Assembly: GCA_947487595.1 (NCBI GenBank) | Contig: CANKXJ010000034.1 | Span: forward strand, 1 to 7,856 | Origin: Actinomycetota bacterium | GTDB lineage: Bacteria; Actinomycetota; Actinomycetes; Nanopelagicales; Nanopelagicaceae | DNA: 7,856 bases | Direction of reading: 5' to 3' | Shown: one piece after another, positions 6,995-7,856 of the stretch | How positions within the stretch are numbered: the stretch's first letter is position 1 | Layout of the letters: each line of letters starts with the position of its first letter | Notes under the pieces: model-generated | What the model saw: the letters and a program-made list of their open reading frames with translations, nothing else | Database searches by the model: none | What the model was told of the DNA's origin: nothing | Translations under genes and position numbers: made by a program

Positions 6995-7606
6995 ATGGAT
7001 CTAGAACTTCTGGTTTATTCACTCGACCTTGTCTCTACCTTTGCTTTTGCATTAGTAGCTGCTCGCGTTGCAGCCAATAAAGGCCTTGATTACGGCGGCA
7101 TCCTTCTCATCGCAGCCATTGCATCAATCTCTGGTGGAACTTTGCGCAACATCTTTATGGGACAGCGCCCACCCTGGATTCAATACCCGTGGTTATTTCT
7201 ACCCATCATTGCCGCGGTTGTAATAACAATTGCAATTGGTAAGAAACAAGAAGTCGGACGCCTTGCACTCTCGCTAGACACCTTAGGCCTTGCCGTGGCA
7301 ACAGTCTCTAGTGCCCAGTTTGCACTTACAAACGATGCCCCGCTATTGGCTGCCCTGGTCTTAGCCATTGTTGGCGCTGTCTCTGGGGGATTGTTTAGAG
7401 ATATTTTGTGCCAAGTCCAGCCAGTTCTTCTTCACCGTGAAACTGTGGGAACAAGCGCTTTCGCGGGGGCTATTTTCTATCTGGCAATGACTTCACTTGG
7501 AATCAATGAGGGCATTACTGCCGTGGTATCTGGGCTGGCAGTAGTGATAGTTCGTGAGATTTCCATTAAGTTCAATTGGAACCTGCCTAAAGTAATTTCC
7601 CGCTAG
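6995..7606 (+). CDS. TRIC-type (UPF0126/YadS-like) seven-helix membrane protein
   Basis: This 203-residue integral membrane protein is built of two related three-helix repeats plus a seventh helix, matching the bacterial homologues of trimeric intracellular cation channels. Repeat one carries LDLVSTFAFAL (10-20) and SGGTLRNIFMG (46-56); repeat two carries LDTLGLA (94-100) and SGGLFRDILC (130-139) followed by RETVGTSAFAGA. The glycine-rich 'GGxxRD' bends occur in both halves, though the first has N52 where D is usual. Family members are reported to conduct monovalent cations; the role in this organism is unknown, and older annotation calls them UPF0126. Length is normal. The ATG is 6 bases after the ATPase stop with a weak AGAAG site 9 bases upstream, so it is probably the last gene of the transporter transcript. 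Whether this reflects a shared function is open. Confidence 0.9.
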   Translation: MDLELLVYSLDLVSTFAFALVAARVAANKGLDYGGILLIAAIASISGGTLRNIFMGQRPPWIQYPWLFLPIIAAVVITIAIGKKQEVGRLALSLDTLGLAVATVSSAQFALTNDAPLLAALVLAIVGAVSGGLFRDILCQVQPVLLHRETVGTSAFAGAIFYLAMTSLGINEGITAVVSGLAVVIVREISIKFNWNLPKVISR

Positions 7607-7611
7607 AGGAG

Positions 7612-7856
7612 TTAGTCGCGGGCCTGGCCACTGCGGTGTGTGTAGCGGCCTAAGAAATCAGCTTTCATATCGGTGAAATTGCCATCCAATAACGCTTGTC
7701 GCATCTGATCAACCAAGCGCACGATAAAGCGCTCGTTATGGATTGTGGCAAGGGTTGAAGCGATGATTTCTTTACCGCGGAATACATGGTGCATATAAGC
7801 CCGTGTGTAGTGCGTACACGTGTAACAGTCACATTCATCGTCAATGGCCGTGAAAT
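7612..7856 (-). CDS. tgt: tRNA-guanine transglycosylase, C-terminal end (partial)
   Basis: The last 80 codons are visible; the gene continues beyond the window. The enzyme exchanges guanine at position 34 of tRNAs with GUN anticodons for the queuosine precursor preQ1. The visible part contains the zinc site: three cysteines in the pattern C-x-C-x2-C (encoded at about 7831-7816), then, 26 residues after the third, the histidine of TIHN. That spacing matches the characterised Zymomonas enzyme as I recall it. RAYMHHVF and the closing DFLGRYTHRS are typical. The stop TAA is 7612-7614, five bases from the stop of the convergent membrane-protein gene. It does not belong to the transporter unit. The ATG at 7794 is an internal methionine, since the frame is open and family-like upstream of it. 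Confidence 0.95.
   Translation of the reverse strand, partial: FTAIDDECDCYTCTHYTRAYMHHVFRGKEIIASTLATIHNERFIVRLVDQMRQALLDGNFTDMKADFLGRYTHRSGQARD

Noticed and set aside
7599..7622. CCCGC/GCGGG inverted repeat over the convergent stops of the TRIC-type gene and tgt as a two-way terminator
   Set aside because: The stem is only 5 bp with a 14-base loop and no T-run on either strand; it is too weak to call, although its position is suggestive.

Overview
The window reads as chromosomal DNA from a low-GC member of the Actinomycetota. By eye the base composition is only moderately GC, perhaps mid-40s percent. The protein types suggest the phylum: an enlarged DppB-type permease, a fused DppD-DppF ATPase, and a small membrane protein resembling the actinobacterial bPH_6 (PH-like) family. 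The combination of low GC, compact spacing and these families would fit the freshwater Nanopelagicales (acI) lineage. That placement is an inference and was not tested.

Positions 1-6988 hold a complete importer of the peptide/nickel (Dpp/Opp) ABC class. In order these are a secreted family-5 solute-binding protein (125-1969), a strong stem-loop (2002-2048), a DppB-like permease of 514 residues (2103-3647), a DppC-like permease (3647-4738, sharing one base with the previous stop), and a two-domain ATPase (5339-6988). The binding protein should capture the substrate outside the membrane. The two permeases should form the channel, and the two nucleotide-binding domains, carried on one chain, should power it. 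The sequence does not reveal the substrate; peptides are the default for the family.

The layout is interrupted between the second permease and the ATPase by a gene on the opposite strand (4743-5306), a membrane protein with a likely PH-like domain. It converges on the permease with 4 bases between stops and diverges from the ATPase with 32 bases between starts. Any transcript joining permeases to ATPase must run antisense through it.

Six bases after the ATPase comes a seven-helix TRIC-type (UPF0126/YadS-like) membrane protein (6995-7606), probably co-transcribed. Five bases beyond its stop, on the minus strand, is the C-terminal end of tRNA-guanine transglycosylase (tgt), cut by the window edge but with a complete zinc site.

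There is no gene-free stretch longer than about 133 bases. I saw no tRNA or rRNA gene, insertion sequence, CRISPR array, phage gene or defence gene. I do not see a clearly novel system. The points most worth a second look are the extra hydrophobic block in the first permease, the antisense gene inside the transporter cluster, the binding protein without a lipid-anchor cysteine, and the hairpin after the binding-protein gene.
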